Shown: one piece after another, positions 34,010 through 43,200 of the stretch
How positions within the stretch are numbered: the first letter of the stretch is position 1
Layout of the letters: the number at the start of each line of letters is the position of its first letter
Assembly (NCBI GenBank): GCA_016213645.1
Contig: JACQZY010000013.1
Coordinates: forward strand, 124,001-188,000
DNA length: 64,000 nt
Direction: 5' to 3'
Origin: Actinomycetota bacterium
GTDB lineage: Bacteria > Actinomycetota > Thermoleophilia > Solirubrobacterales > JACPNS01
Made by a program: the position numbers and the translations under genes
The notes under the pieces: generated by a model
Told to the model about the DNA's origin: nothing
The model's database searches: none
Seen by the model: the letters and a program-made list of their open reading frames with translations, nothing else

Positions 34010-36262
34010 TCAGCCGGCGTCGGCGTACCGCGGCCTCACGCGGTGCGACTCCACCTTGCGTTCGTGCAGCGCAACGTCGGCTTGGGCGATCAGGTCGTCC
34101 ACGGATTCGCCCTCGTGCCAGACCGCCCAGCCGATGCTGGCGTTCGGGTTGATCTCCGGAACCATTTTTTCTCGCACGGCGCGGATCGCGTCGGCGATCC
34201 GATTGCCCGCAACCGTGGCCTCATTCGCGCCCGCGTCGGTCATCACCAGAGCGAACTCGTCGCCACCGCGACGCGCCGGCATGTCGGCATGGCGGCAGAC
34301 TTCGCGAATTGCGTCGGCGACGGCCACAAGCACCTTGTCGCCCAGCGAGTGGCTGTAGTGGTCATTGACCGACTTGAAGTCGTCGAGATCGAGCATCAGC
34401 AGCGCCAAATCGTCGCCGGTGACCGCACAACGCTGGATCTCGTCATTGAGCCGGTCGCGCAGGCGACGCGTATTCGGCAGTGACGTGAGCGCGTCGGTAC
34501 GGGCCAGCTGCGCTTTCTCCCGGGCGGCGAGAATCGTGTGGTGACGCGTGACCGTGAGCACAATCGAGGCTAAAAATACGATCATCGTCGCGACGGTCAG
34601 CCGGATCTCGGCGAACGGGAAGTCACTCGAATAGAGAAACACGCCGTACAACACGACGCCGACCGAGATGTAATAGATCGCCTGCTGAAACGGCAGCAGC
34701 GCGACGGTGAGCAGGCACGCGAAGATGAACAAGTCGATCAGCGTGGGGGCAGCGTCGCCGATGACCGCGCAGCCTGCGGCAATCAGCGCGAACACTGCGG
34801 CGAACAACACATGCTTGGCCCACTTCGGCCGACGGTGACGGCGAGCCAGCCACACCGACGCCGGAGCCATCACCAGAGTCCATCCCGCGAGCACGGCAAC
34901 CCCCGCGGCCGAGATCTCGAACGATGTTTTTCCGGCAAGCATCATCGCCGATACGACCAAGCTGGTCGCGGCGATCACCACAGCGGACGTCCGCATGCAA
35001 ACCGCGATCAAGCCGCGGATCGGATTGTCGCGCAACTCGGCGCTTTCTCCTGGAAGACGTCGAAGATCCACCACATTGCCGCGCTCGGAGGACGCCTCCG
35101 TTGCTCCCGCGCGAACGGCGGGTGACACGTACCCACGGCGTTCGGGTGCGTTCGCCTTCGCCTCGTGAAGGGCCGCGTCGGTACGTTCGATCAGCCGTTC
35201 GGCGTTCTCGAAAGGTTCGTGGTTCACCCAGCCGGCGCTGGCAAACGGAGTGAGTTCGGGGCAGATCTGCCTGCGTGCGCGCTCAATCCGTTTGCATGCC
35301 AATTCAACCGTGTCTTGCACATCGCGTCCCGGCGCGACCGGAAGAATCGCCGCAAACTCGTCTCCACCTCGCCGGACCAGTAGATCCGGCGGCAACAGCG
35401 TCGAATAGACGGCCTCGGCGGTCGCAATCAACACCTCGTCACCGACCGAGTGACTGAAGCTGTCGTTGACCTGCTTGAAGTTGTCGAGGTCGAACATCAC
35501 CAGCGCGAAGCCTTCGCCGCCACGCCGGGCGCGCGCGATCTCGTCGGCCAGTCGCCACTCGAATCGGCGAACGTTGTGGGCTCCGGTCAGCGCGTCGCGC
35601 TCGGATATCTCGCGGTTGTGTTCGATCGCGCGTGTTAGCTGGGCCTTGAGTCCGGCCGCCAATCCGGCGCCGCAGACCGCGACGATCACCAGAACCATCC
35701 CGCGCAGCATTGCGTTTGGTTCGTCAACAATTGACGACGTGTACATAATGGCCGCCGCCGACGCAATCGCAAGCGGAAACATTTTGCGCGCCGGCAGATA
35801 AAACGCCGCGCCCACCGGCGCCAGGATGTAAAGCGGCATGTACGGCGCAATCGCATGCGGCGTCACGAGATTGGACAAAAACGTACCGGCCAGCGCAAAG
35901 AACAGAGCACCCTGAAAGATCCAGTCCTTGAACACGTATCCGGTGCGTTTGCCGACAGCGAGAATCACGGGCGCGAATATCAGTCCGCCCAGGCACAATG
36001 ACCGCGTAAGGGGATTGCGCAGTTCGTCGGCGTTCGGTTCGACGGAGAAAACAAGCGGCATCAGAGCCACGCCGACGGCGAACATCGCCAGCAGCCGGTA
36101 GTGAAAACGCACCGGCACACCAAGCGCATCCACGTTTTCACCGCCGCGCGGCGTTATAAAGCGCGCGAACACGCTTTGGCGTTGCTTCGGAGTTTCCGGA
36201 GACGGCCGCGCGTCGTCCTCGCGAGAGCGTCGATTTGCCGGATCTCGGTCTGCGTGCGGCAT
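34010..36262 (-). CDS. tandem (6TM-GGDEF)x2 diguanylate cyclase
   Basis: 750 residues made of two similar halves. Half 1: six membrane helices (about 57-210) then GGDEF domain 1, with GGDEF at about residue 299. Half 2: six helices (about 395-570) then GGDEF domain 2, GGDEF at about 666. Both active-site motifs read RRGGDEF with intact Mg2+-binding DLDNFK/DLDDFK. Domain 2 has the inhibitory I-site RxxD (RHAD) five residues before its motif; domain 1 lacks it (LPPD). So the pair is probably two active cyclases of which only the second is product-inhibited. Dimerisation within one chain would be possible. ATG at 36262 chosen over the TTG two codons upstream. The neighbour beyond the tRNA has the same layout with HD-GYP domains. 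Confidence 0.93.
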   Translation of the reverse strand: MPHADRDPANRRSREDDARPSPETPKQRQSVFARFITPRGGENVDALGVPVRFHYRLLAMFAVGVALMPLVFSVEPNADELRNPLTRSLCLGGLIFAPVILAVGKRTGYVFKDWIFQGALFFALAGTFLSNLVTPHAIAPYMPLYILAPVGAAFYLPARKMFPLAIASAAAIMYTSSIVDEPNAMLRGMVLVIVAVCGAGLAAGLKAQLTRAIEHNREISERDALTGAHNVRRFEWRLADEIARARRGGEGFALVMFDLDNFKQVNDSFSHSVGDEVLIATAEAVYSTLLPPDLLVRRGGDEFAAILPVAPGRDVQDTVELACKRIERARRQICPELTPFASAGWVNHEPFENAERLIERTDAALHEAKANAPERRGYVSPAVRAGATEASSERGNVVDLRRLPGESAELRDNPIRGLIAVCMRTSAVVIAATSLVVSAMMLAGKTSFEISAAGVAVLAGWTLVMAPASVWLARRHRRPKWAKHVLFAAVFALIAAGCAVIGDAAPTLIDLFIFACLLTVALLPFQQAIYYISVGVVLYGVFLYSSDFPFAEIRLTVATMIVFLASIVLTVTRHHTILAAREKAQLARTDALTSLPNTRRLRDRLNDEIQRCAVTGDDLALLMLDLDDFKSVNDHYSHSLGDKVLVAVADAIREVCRHADMPARRGGDEFALVMTDAGANEATVAGNRIADAIRAVREKMVPEINPNASIGWAVWHEGESVDDLIAQADVALHERKVESHRVRPRYADAG

Positions 36263-36409
36263 CGTCAATTTACCGCCGAGTGGCTGGTGAGTGTCCTCAT
36301 CTGCGTTAGGTATCGACGTTGCCCGGCCGCCGCTTCAGCTCTGGCGCCGCGCTACGAACCGTCGCATCGAACAAATGTCCAGGGTGAGGCCGGCTTGTTT
36401 CGGCGGGAC

Positions 36410-36415
36410 TAGGAT
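36410..36415 (+). promoter_or_regulatory. -10 element of the tRNA-Gln gene
   Basis: TAGGAT 32 bp upstream of the tRNA; no -35 recognised at the expected distance. Confidence 0.35.
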
Positions 36416-36447
36416 TCACTCCGGTCGGCGCCCGTGCGCCGCATCAT

Positions 36448-36519
36448 TGGGGCGTAGCCAAGTTGGTAAGGCTCCGGGTTTTGGTCCCGGGATCCCTGGT
36501 TCGAGTCCAGGCGCCCCAG
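36448..36519 (+). tRNA. tRNA-Gln (anticodon TTG)
   Basis: 72-nt cloverleaf: acceptor stem TGGGGCG/CGCCCCA, D-arm GCC...GGC, anticodon stem CCGGG/CCCGG with loop TTTTGGT giving anticodon TTG, and T-arm CCTGG-TTCGAGT-CCAGG. Discriminator base G; the 3' CCA is not encoded. It lies in the gap between the two cyclic-di-GMP genes, on the opposite strand. Confidence 0.95.
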
Positions 36520-36616
36520 TTTCAACGGGGGAACGATGCCGGCGAGCGCTCGCGGGAAGTTCGCGCCAATGGATTCACCGACGCGGCGCGGACGGCCGGG
36601 CGCGGTGAAATTCGAA

Positions 36617-39046
36617 CTACGCGGCCGTTCTTCTTCGAGCGTCCCCGACAGGTTCCACGTCCAGAACTTGTTCCGGCACTTCGGGAGCGGCTACCGCGAA
36701 CCCGGCGTCGAGCGCCTCGATCAGCGCGGTCACGATCACCGGATCAAACTGCGCGCCGGCGTTGGCGACCAGCTCGGCCCGCGCCGCGGCGTCTCCCAAA
36801 GATGCCCGGTAGGGACGGTCGCTCGTCATCGCGTGATACGCGTCGCAGACCAGCACGATGCGACTGGGCAGGGGAATGTTCGCGCGATCAAGCCCGTCTG
36901 GATATCCCTTGCCGTCCCATCGCTCGTGCTCGTGGCGAATCGCGTGCGCGACCGCCTCGAAGCCCGGCACCTGCCCGACGATCTGTTCGCCGATCACCGG
37001 GTGCTGGCGCATCAGTTCCCACTCGGCATCGTTGAGTTTTCCGGGTTTGTGCAGAATCTCGTCTGGGATTCCGATCTTGCCGATGTCGTGCAGGACCGCG
37101 ACGTTGGCCAGCTCGTCCCGCTCGGCGGCGCCGAGCTCCAGCCGCGTTGCCACGGCCATCGCCATCTCGACGGTTTCGTCGGAGTGCACGGCGGTATATC
37201 CGTCGCGGGCGTGCAGCGCCATCAACAACGACGAAGCGGTCGAGGAGAATCGCTCGCGTTCGAACTCCATCGCCGACATGCGACGGGAGAAATACCCGAC
37301 GGCGATGATCGCGCCGACAAACGCCCGCGTTCCGACGAGTGCCCGCGCCAGCTCGTCCCAGCCCGCAATCACGATCGGAAGGATTAGGAAAACCGCGGTT
37401 GCCGCAGCGATTTGAACCACGCGCACCGGTCGGGAGTGCCAGAAGTAGGCGGCCGCCGACGTAGTCGGCATCACCAGAAACAACAGTAGTGCCGGCTCCT
37501 GGTAGTGCCAAGCCGAGATCGAGACGACGACGTACGCGAGTACGGCTGTCACCACGTACCAGGACTTCATAGGCCGGTGACGCATCAATGCCGCACTGGC
37601 CAATCCGACCGTGGAGGCAATAGCGGCAATCACGACGCCAAACGTGTCCAGCTTCGAGAAAGCCACCAAGTAGACGCCGAACAGGCTCACGCTGTACAGC
37701 CAGATTTCGACCGCCGCGCGCATCATGCCGAACTGATCGCCTCCGGGATCGACCTCATCTTCCTCGCGGTCCGGCTTGGCGAGCACGAGCTGCTGCTTTT
37801 CGGCGGGGCGGGCGGGCGCAGACCCGTTTAGATCGGCTGCGGGTTCGATGGCGAACGTGTGCGCGAGATCATCTTCGGTCGCGATCCCCAGATCTTCGGC
37901 GGATGCTTCAAACAGAGCGCCATCATCCAGCGCGCGTAGCAGCGCCGCAACAACCGCGGGATCGAACTGCGTTCCGGCATTGCGCTCAAGCTCCTCACGA
38001 GCATCGGACTCGCTCATCGCCTTGCGGTATGGACGATCGCTGGTCATCGCGTGATACGCGTCGCAAACCAGCACGATGCGGCTGGCAAGCGGAATCTCGT
38101 CCCCGGCGATCCCGTCGGGGTAGCCCTGGCCGTCCCACCGCTCGTGCTCGTGGCGCACGGAGCGAGCGATCTCGTCGAAGCCCGGCACGTCGGCCAAGAT
38201 CTTCTCGCCGATCACCGGATGCTGACGCATGATTTCCCACTCGCGCTCGTCGAGCTTGCCGGGCTTGTGCAGAATCGAGTTGGGGATACCGATCTTGCCG
38301 ATGTCGTGCAATAACGCGATATCGGTCAGTTGATTCCGTGCTTCGGCGTCAAGGCCAAGCTGATCGGCCACGCCGGCCGCCATCCGCAAGGTCGTCTCGG
38401 AATGCTCCGCCGTGTAGCCGTCTCGAGCGTGCAAAGCATGAAGCAACGACGTGATCGTCGCGCGGAAACGCCTGCGACGCAAAACCATCAAGATGTAGTG
38501 ATTGCTCGTGCTGCCGAGCCGGATCGCGAACAGCGCGATCAGAGGGAGCGTCAGCAACATCGCCGCGAGTTCTTCACGGCCGTCGATCAGCAGCGAAGCC
38601 GCGGCGACCACCGCCAGCAACGCCCCGAGGTGCGCCAGCATCAGCGACCGCCGGTACCAGAAGGCCGACGTGAGCAGCGTGGCGGTCGTGAACGTGCTGA
38701 GCAGCACGTCCGGCTGACCGAAGTCAAACGCGATTACCACGTAAATGAGGACCGAAAACCACAGATAGGGGACAAACGACAGCGGAGGCAGCGACTGCCA
38801 GCGCACCATCCGCAACATCGGCAATTGCGCCGCGCAAATCGCGATTACAGCTCCGGTGACAGCGGTGAAGTGGCTTTGGTGAACGGCTAATGCACCGATG
38901 ATCGCGATCGTGAACAGCTGTTGTCCAAACGCAAGCTTTGCCATCGCCCGGCGCGACTGCGCAGAGTGCATCATGTATCCGCCCACAACAGGGGATTCGG
39001 CCCGATTTCGCCGCTCGGCGCTCGTAACAGGTTTTGAGTTGCCCAT
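36617..39046 (-). CDS. tandem (6TM-HD-GYP)x2 cyclic-di-GMP phosphodiesterase
   Basis: 809 residues in two similar halves. Half 1: six membrane helices (about 42-190), then HD-GYP domain 1 with LLHDIGKIGIP (HD at 247-248), RHEHERWDGQGYPDG (GYP at 308-310) and AYHAMTSDRPYR. Half 2: six helices (about 440-600), HD-GYP domain 2 with HD at 653-654 and RHEHERWDGKGYPDG at 705-718. Both domains keep the HD, GYP and following metal-ligand motifs, so both should be active. It mirrors the adjacent tandem GGDEF protein in overall design. The linker between halves (about 385-435) is acidic and Ala/Pro-rich. Confidence 0.93.
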   Translation of the reverse strand: MGNSKPVTSAERRNRAESPVVGGYMMHSAQSRRAMAKLAFGQQLFTIAIIGALAVHQSHFTAVTGAVIAICAAQLPMLRMVRWQSLPPLSFVPYLWFSVLIYVVIAFDFGQPDVLLSTFTTATLLTSAFWYRRSLMLAHLGALLAVVAAASLLIDGREELAAMLLTLPLIALFAIRLGSTSNHYILMVLRRRRFRATITSLLHALHARDGYTAEHSETTLRMAAGVADQLGLDAEARNQLTDIALLHDIGKIGIPNSILHKPGKLDEREWEIMRQHPVIGEKILADVPGFDEIARSVRHEHERWDGQGYPDGIAGDEIPLASRIVLVCDAYHAMTSDRPYRKAMSESDAREELERNAGTQFDPAVVAALLRALDDGALFEASAEDLGIATEDDLAHTFAIEPAADLNGSAPARPAEKQQLVLAKPDREEDEVDPGGDQFGMMRAAVEIWLYSVSLFGVYLVAFSKLDTFGVVIAAIASTVGLASAALMRHRPMKSWYVVTAVLAYVVVSISAWHYQEPALLLFLVMPTTSAAAYFWHSRPVRVVQIAAATAVFLILPIVIAGWDELARALVGTRAFVGAIIAVGYFSRRMSAMEFERERFSSTASSLLMALHARDGYTAVHSDETVEMAMAVATRLELGAAERDELANVAVLHDIGKIGIPDEILHKPGKLNDAEWELMRQHPVIGEQIVGQVPGFEAVAHAIRHEHERWDGKGYPDGLDRANIPLPSRIVLVCDAYHAMTSDRPYRASLGDAAARAELVANAGAQFDPVIVTALIEALDAGFAVAAPEVPEQVLDVEPVGDARRRTAA

Positions 39047-39579
39047 CGCTCTGCTCTGTTATCGAGAAAACCGGTGTTTCCATGAAGGATTCACGTCGCG
39101 ACAGCGCCGCGTGCGATCACGCGTGAGCGTAAATCGAAGCACCGTCACGCCGCGCGCGCTTGGCGGTCTCCGGGCGGGCGGCGGCCTCGGCGCGACGAAT
39201 AAGAAGTGACACTCACCCGACGAGATTTTGGCTGGCGCATGCATGTATCAGGGGTACGGCGGGTTCCATCGCGATCGTCCGCGGGCGGCGGCGAAATCGC
39301 CGACTCGCCGCCTCCGGTGTGGCTTTGCGCGCGATTCCCACGCTCGAAGCGACAACGAATCGGCGCAGTCTCCAGAGGTTCGCGCTCGCCGGTTTCGCGT
39401 GTCCGGCTACTACTTCTACCTGCGTCGCTCTCAGATATCGAATCGCGTTTCCGACGCCGACAGGGCGGTCGCATTGGACCGAATCTCGCGAGCGTGATCG
39501 GCCCGGAATCTGGGTTGCCGACCCGTCAGATGTTCGTCCAGTCCAAACTCCGGCCCTTGGCCGGGAACGGGCCGCGGAC

Positions 39580-39601
39580 GGGCGGCGGATTTTGGCCGCC
39601 C
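39580..39601. other. 7-bp perfect hairpin upstream of glmU
   Basis: GGGCGGC-GGATTTTG-GCCGCCC. It has no T-tract on either side. It could be a structured RNA element or a degenerate terminator of an unseen transcript. Confidence 0.4.
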
Positions 39602-39761
39602 GCACACGGCCGAACTTGGCACAACGCCAACACCACCGCGCTGCACACAGGATCTGACGACCGTCTAAATCGTCGATTCCAAGGCGCAACGCGCTCAACG
39701 ACTTACGCGAGTCATCCCGGAGCCGCGCCGCCGCTCGGGCCGCTCCGGTCGCGCGCGCAAG

Positions 39762-39767
39762 TAGGAT
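39762..39767 (+). promoter_or_regulatory. -10 element of leaderless glmU-prs operon
   Basis: TAGGAT, 6 nt before the GTG start of glmU. Confidence 0.6.
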
Positions 39768-39773
39768 CACCTC

Positions 39774-41144
39774 GTGGATTCGGTCGGAGCCGTCATCATC
39801 ATGGCCGCGGGCAAGGGGACGCGGATGAAGTCCGCGACGCCGAAGGTTCGCCACAAAGTCTGCGGCCGGCCGATGATCGAGTACCCGGTGCTGGCCGCCA
39901 ACGGCGCGGGCGCGGCTTGCGTTGTGGTGGTCACGGGTCCAGACGACCAGCTTGGCGAATTGCTGCCCGGCGGCACGCGCGTCGCGGTGCAGCGCGAGGC
40001 CCGTGGCACGGGCGACGCCGTGCGATCGGCGGTGGCGGAGCTTGGCGACGCCGATCAGGTGATCGTGCTCTCCGGTGACGTGCCGCTGGTAGACGTCGAT
40101 TTCATTCGCGCCCTGGCCGGGCGACAGCGGGAAACCGGCGCGGCGATCGTGGTTGTGACCGCGCGACTGGACGACCCCACGGGATATGGCCGCATCGTGC
40201 GTTCCGCCGACGGCGGCGTGGAGCGCGTCGCCGAGACGAAGGCCGCCGGTGACGCCACGGCCGAGGAGCTGGCGATCGGCGAGGTCAACGCCGGGATCTA
40301 CGCCTTCGACCGTCGGAAGCTGTTCAGCGCCCTGGAACAGGTAACGGCCGACAACGCGCAGGGCGAGTACTACCTGCCCGACGTGCTGCCGATCATGCGC
40401 GCGGCGGGCGAAAACGCCGTCGCTTTCGAGCTGGAGTCGCCGGACATGATGCTCGGGGTCAACAGCCGTGTGGACCTGGCCGCCGTCACGGCGGCGATGC
40501 AGCGTCGCATCATCCGCGGCCACCAGTTCGCCGGAGTGACCGTCGTGGACCCGGCGTCCACCTGGATCGATTCCACGGTCACGATCGACCGCGACACAAC
40601 AATCGAGCCCGGCAGTTATCTGCGCGGCGACACCGCGATCGGCGCCGGCGCCGTGATCGGGCCCCACAGCACGCTGACCGACTGCCACGTCGACGATGGC
40701 GCGACGGTGATCCACTCGTACTTGGTGGAGGCGACCGTTGGGCCGGGTGCGCAGGTCGGGCCGTTCGCGTATCTGCGCCCGGGGGCGCGATTGGCCGAGG
40801 GCGCAAAGGCAGGCACATTCGTGGAGATCAAGAACTCCGAGATCGGCGCCGGGGCGAAGGTGCCGCACCTTTCATATGTGGGTGACGCCGACGTTGGCGA
40901 AGGCTCCAATCTGGGCGCCGCCACGATCACCGCCAACTACGACGGAAAGAACAAACACCGCACCACGATCGGTAAGGGAGTCCGCACCGGCGTAGACACC
41001 ACACTGGTCGCTCCGGTCAGCGTCGGCGACGGCGCCTACACTGGAGCGGGAAGTGTGATCACCAGGGACGTCCCGGAAGACGCCCTGGCGGTGGCGCGAG
41101 AGCGCCAGAAGAACATCGAGGACTACGCCAAGCGGAAGCGTTGA
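39774..41144 (+). CDS. glmU: bifunctional UDP-GlcNAc pyrophosphorylase / GlcN-1-P acetyltransferase
   Basis: Makes UDP-GlcNAc for peptidoglycan and wall polymers. N-terminal nucleotidyltransferase with MAAGKGTRMKSATPKVRHKVCGRPM and LSGDVPLVD; C-terminal left-handed beta-helix of hexapeptide repeats from about residue 245 to 430 (for example TIEPGSYLRGDTAIGAGAVIG, and EIKNSEIGAGAKVPHLSYVGDA). 456 residues, full length. GTG start with a -10 element 6 nt upstream. Followed by prs after 4 nt, the usual glmU-prs order of actinobacteria. Confidence 0.97.
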   Translation: MDSVGAVIIMAAGKGTRMKSATPKVRHKVCGRPMIEYPVLAANGAGAACVVVVTGPDDQLGELLPGGTRVAVQREARGTGDAVRSAVAELGDADQVIVLSGDVPLVDVDFIRALAGRQRETGAAIVVVTARLDDPTGYGRIVRSADGGVERVAETKAAGDATAEELAIGEVNAGIYAFDRRKLFSALEQVTADNAQGEYYLPDVLPIMRAAGENAVAFELESPDMMLGVNSRVDLAAVTAAMQRRIIRGHQFAGVTVVDPASTWIDSTVTIDRDTTIEPGSYLRGDTAIGAGAVIGPHSTLTDCHVDDGATVIHSYLVEATVGPGAQVGPFAYLRPGARLAEGAKAGTFVEIKNSEIGAGAKVPHLSYVGDADVGEGSNLGAATITANYDGKNKHRTTIGKGVRTGVDTTLVAPVSVGDGAYTGAGSVITRDVPEDALAVARERQKNIEDYAKRKR

Positions 41145-41148
41145 TCTG

Positions 41149-42201
41149 ATGGAAACAACGACCATGGACAAGCAAGAGCTGCAAGAACTCACGGCGACGG
41201 ATCGCGCGACGGCGATCCACCAGTCAGACGAAAAGCGCCTGATGATCGTCAGCGGCCGCGCCAGCCAGGAGCTGGCCGGCAAGATCGGCGAGCGCATCGG
41301 CGTTGGGCTGTCGCCAGCGATTTTGAAGACGTTCAGCAACGGCGAGGTGTACTGCCGCTACGAGGAGTCGATGCGCGGGGCCGACGTCTTCATCGTGCAG
41401 TCAACCTGCGGCAACGAAGCCGGTGGTGTGAACGCCAACGACGCGTTGATGGAGCTGATGGTGATGATCGACGCCGCCGTCGGCGCGTCGGCGCACCGCG
41501 TGATCGCGGTCAGCCCGTGGTACGGCTACTCGCGCCAGGACAAGAAGTCCGCGCCGCGCGAACCGATCACGGCGCGTCTGGTGGCGAAGATGCTTGAGTC
41601 CGCGGGCGTGGACCGAGTGCTGACGATGGATCTGCACGCCGGTCAGGTGCAGGGCTTCTTCAGCAAGCCGGTGGATCACATGACGGCGATGCCGATTCTT
41701 TCGCAGTACATGATCGACCAGCACGTGCCCGGCGAGTGCGTAGTCGTCAGCCCGGACGCCGGTCGCGTCAAGCTGGCGAAGAAGTTCGCGTCGAAGATCG
41801 GCGCCGAGTTGGCGATCCTCAACAAAGACCGCCCGGCTCACCAGGTCGCAGAGATCGGCTACGTGATCGGTGACGTGAAGGGCAAGACCGCGATTCTCGT
41901 AGACGACATGATCGACACCGCCGGTACGTTGTGCGCGGCCGCCAAGACCGTCGCCGACGAGGGTGCCAGCCGCGTAATGGCCTGCGCCACGCACGGCGTG
42001 TTCAGCGGCAACGCATTCGCCAACCTCGAGGCCTCGCCGCTGGAACAGATCATCGTCACCGACACGATCCCGCTGCGCTCCGGCGCGCCGGAAAAGATCA
42101 AGGTGCTGACGGTGGCCGACATCCTCACCGACTCGATTCGCCGTATCTTCACGGACGACTCGGTGAGCGAGATCTTCGCGGGCGAAAACCAGCTGTTTTA
42201 G
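41149..42201 (+). CDS. prs: ribose-phosphate pyrophosphokinase
   Basis: Makes PRPP from ribose-5-phosphate and ATP. Motifs: KTFSNGEVYCRYEESMRG, the ATP loop PWYGYSRQDKKSAPREPITA, the metal-binding DLHAGQ(V)QGFF, VVSPDAGRVK, and the PRPP loop ILVDDMIDTAGT. 350 residues; the first 25-28 residues are a short non-conserved extension, and the internal ATG at 41164 is another possible start. Co-transcribed with glmU. Confidence 0.96.
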   Translation: METTTMDKQELQELTATDRATAIHQSDEKRLMIVSGRASQELAGKIGERIGVGLSPAILKTFSNGEVYCRYEESMRGADVFIVQSTCGNEAGGVNANDALMELMVMIDAAVGASAHRVIAVSPWYGYSRQDKKSAPREPITARLVAKMLESAGVDRVLTMDLHAGQVQGFFSKPVDHMTAMPILSQYMIDQHVPGECVVVSPDAGRVKLAKKFASKIGAELAILNKDRPAHQVAEIGYVIGDVKGKTAILVDDMIDTAGTLCAAAKTVADEGASRVMACATHGVFSGNAFANLEASPLEQIIVTDTIPLRSGAPEKIKVLTVADILTDSIRRIFTDDSVSEIFAGENQLF

Positions 42202-42291
42202 GACGTCTCGCCGCCCCCGCCGGGCGGGTCCGCTGCTGGTCGTGCAGACAAAAGCCGCACTGAGCCCACGCACGTGAGCTGCGCGGCGCTG

Positions 42292-42297
42292 TAGATT
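42292..42297 (+). promoter_or_regulatory. -10 element of leaderless dehalogenase transcript
   Basis: TAGATT then 6 nt then the ATG. Confidence 0.55.
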
Positions 42298-42303
42298 GCC
42301 GGC

Positions 42304-43200
42304 ATGAACCAGACTCCCGCATACCGCACGCCCGACGACCGCTTCGCCGATCTCCCAGGATTTGCATACGAACCGCATTACCGCGACTGGGAGGGGCTCC
42401 GGCTCGCCCACGTGGACACCGGCGGCGAGCCGGATGCACCGGTCGCGCTGCTACTTCACGGCGAACCGACATGGAGCTTTCTCTGGCGCAAGGTGATCCC
42501 GCCATTGGTGGCCGCCGGTTACCGCTGCGTCGCTCCGGACCTGCCGGGTTTTGGCCGCTCCGACAAGCCGACCGACATCGCTTGGTACACCTACGACCGC
42601 ATGACCGCCTCGCTGCAACACCTGATCGAATCGCTCGATCTGAGCGAGGTCACCTTCGTCGTGCACGACTGGGGCGGACCGATCGGACTGCGCGCCGCGA
42701 CCGAGGCGCAAGAGCGCGTCAAGCGCATCGTCGCGATGGACACGGGGATCTTCACCGGCACCTTCAAGATGAGCGACAACTGGCAGACGTTTGCGGACTT
42801 CGTGGCCAAGACAGAAGACCTACCCATCGGCTTTCTGGTCAAGGGCGCGTGCGCACGCGAGATGCCCGACGAGATTTTCGCCGCCTACGAGGCGCCGTTC
42901 CCGGAACCCGCGGCAAAGGCCGGAGCACGGGCGATGCCTCCGCTGATTCCGCGGGAGGAGACCACGCCCGACGCACGCACCGGACAGCGCGTACTGGAGG
43001 CACTGGCCAATGCGGACTGGCCCAAGCTCGTACTGTGGGCCGACAAGGACCCGGTGTTGCCGACGAAGCTCGGAGAGGCATTCGCCCAGCGGATCGGCGC
43101 AGACGCGCCGCTGTGGATCGAGAACGCCGGCCACTTTCTGCAGGAGGATGCGGGCGAGCAGATCGGCCAGACGATCGCAAAGTGGTTGTCCGACGACTAA
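42304..43200 (+). CDS. haloalkane dehalogenase-like alpha/beta hydrolase
   Basis: 298 residues. It matches the HLD-I (DhlA/DhmA-like) group: HGEPTWSFLWRKV (52-64, oxyanion hole), PDLPGFGRSDKP, nucleophile Asp122 with Trp123 in VHDWGGPIG, a cap domain with the YTYDRMTASL segment, catalytic acid probably Asp249 in WADKDPVLP, and catalytic His277 in AGHFLQED. The adjacent Trp123 supports halide binding and hence dehalogenase rather than epoxide hydrolase activity. It has its own leaderless promoter and no clear operon partner; the natural substrate is unknown. Confidence 0.85.
   Translation: MNQTPAYRTPDDRFADLPGFAYEPHYRDWEGLRLAHVDTGGEPDAPVALLLHGEPTWSFLWRKVIPPLVAAGYRCVAPDLPGFGRSDKPTDIAWYTYDRMTASLQHLIESLDLSEVTFVVHDWGGPIGLRAATEAQERVKRIVAMDTGIFTGTFKMSDNWQTFADFVAKTEDLPIGFLVKGACAREMPDEIFAAYEAPFPEPAAKAGARAMPPLIPREETTPDARTGQRVLEALANADWPKLVLWADKDPVLPTKLGEAFAQRIGADAPLWIENAGHFLQEDAGEQIGQTIAKWLSDD

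Larger units (their letters stand above)
39047..39773. other. 727-bp gap without a convincing gene
   Basis: Largest non-coding stretch in the window. Open frames exist on both strands, but their translations are low-complexity Arg/Ala/Ser-rich with no family signal and look like GC-rich shadows. It contains a GGGCGGC/GCCGCCC hairpin (39580-39601), a GGCCC/GGGCC inverted repeat just before it (39552-39573), and the glmU -10 element at its right end. No tRNA, RNase P or tmRNA signature found. Confidence 0.6.

Noticed and set aside
36448-36616. tRNA-Gln as an integration site for a mobile element
   Set aside because: No integrase, no repeated 3' tRNA end nearby and no change in composition on either side.
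39213-40868. 551-codon minus-strand frame covering glmU and the gap before it
   Set aside because: Antisense of glmU; the part in the gap has no ribosome site and no recognisable domain.
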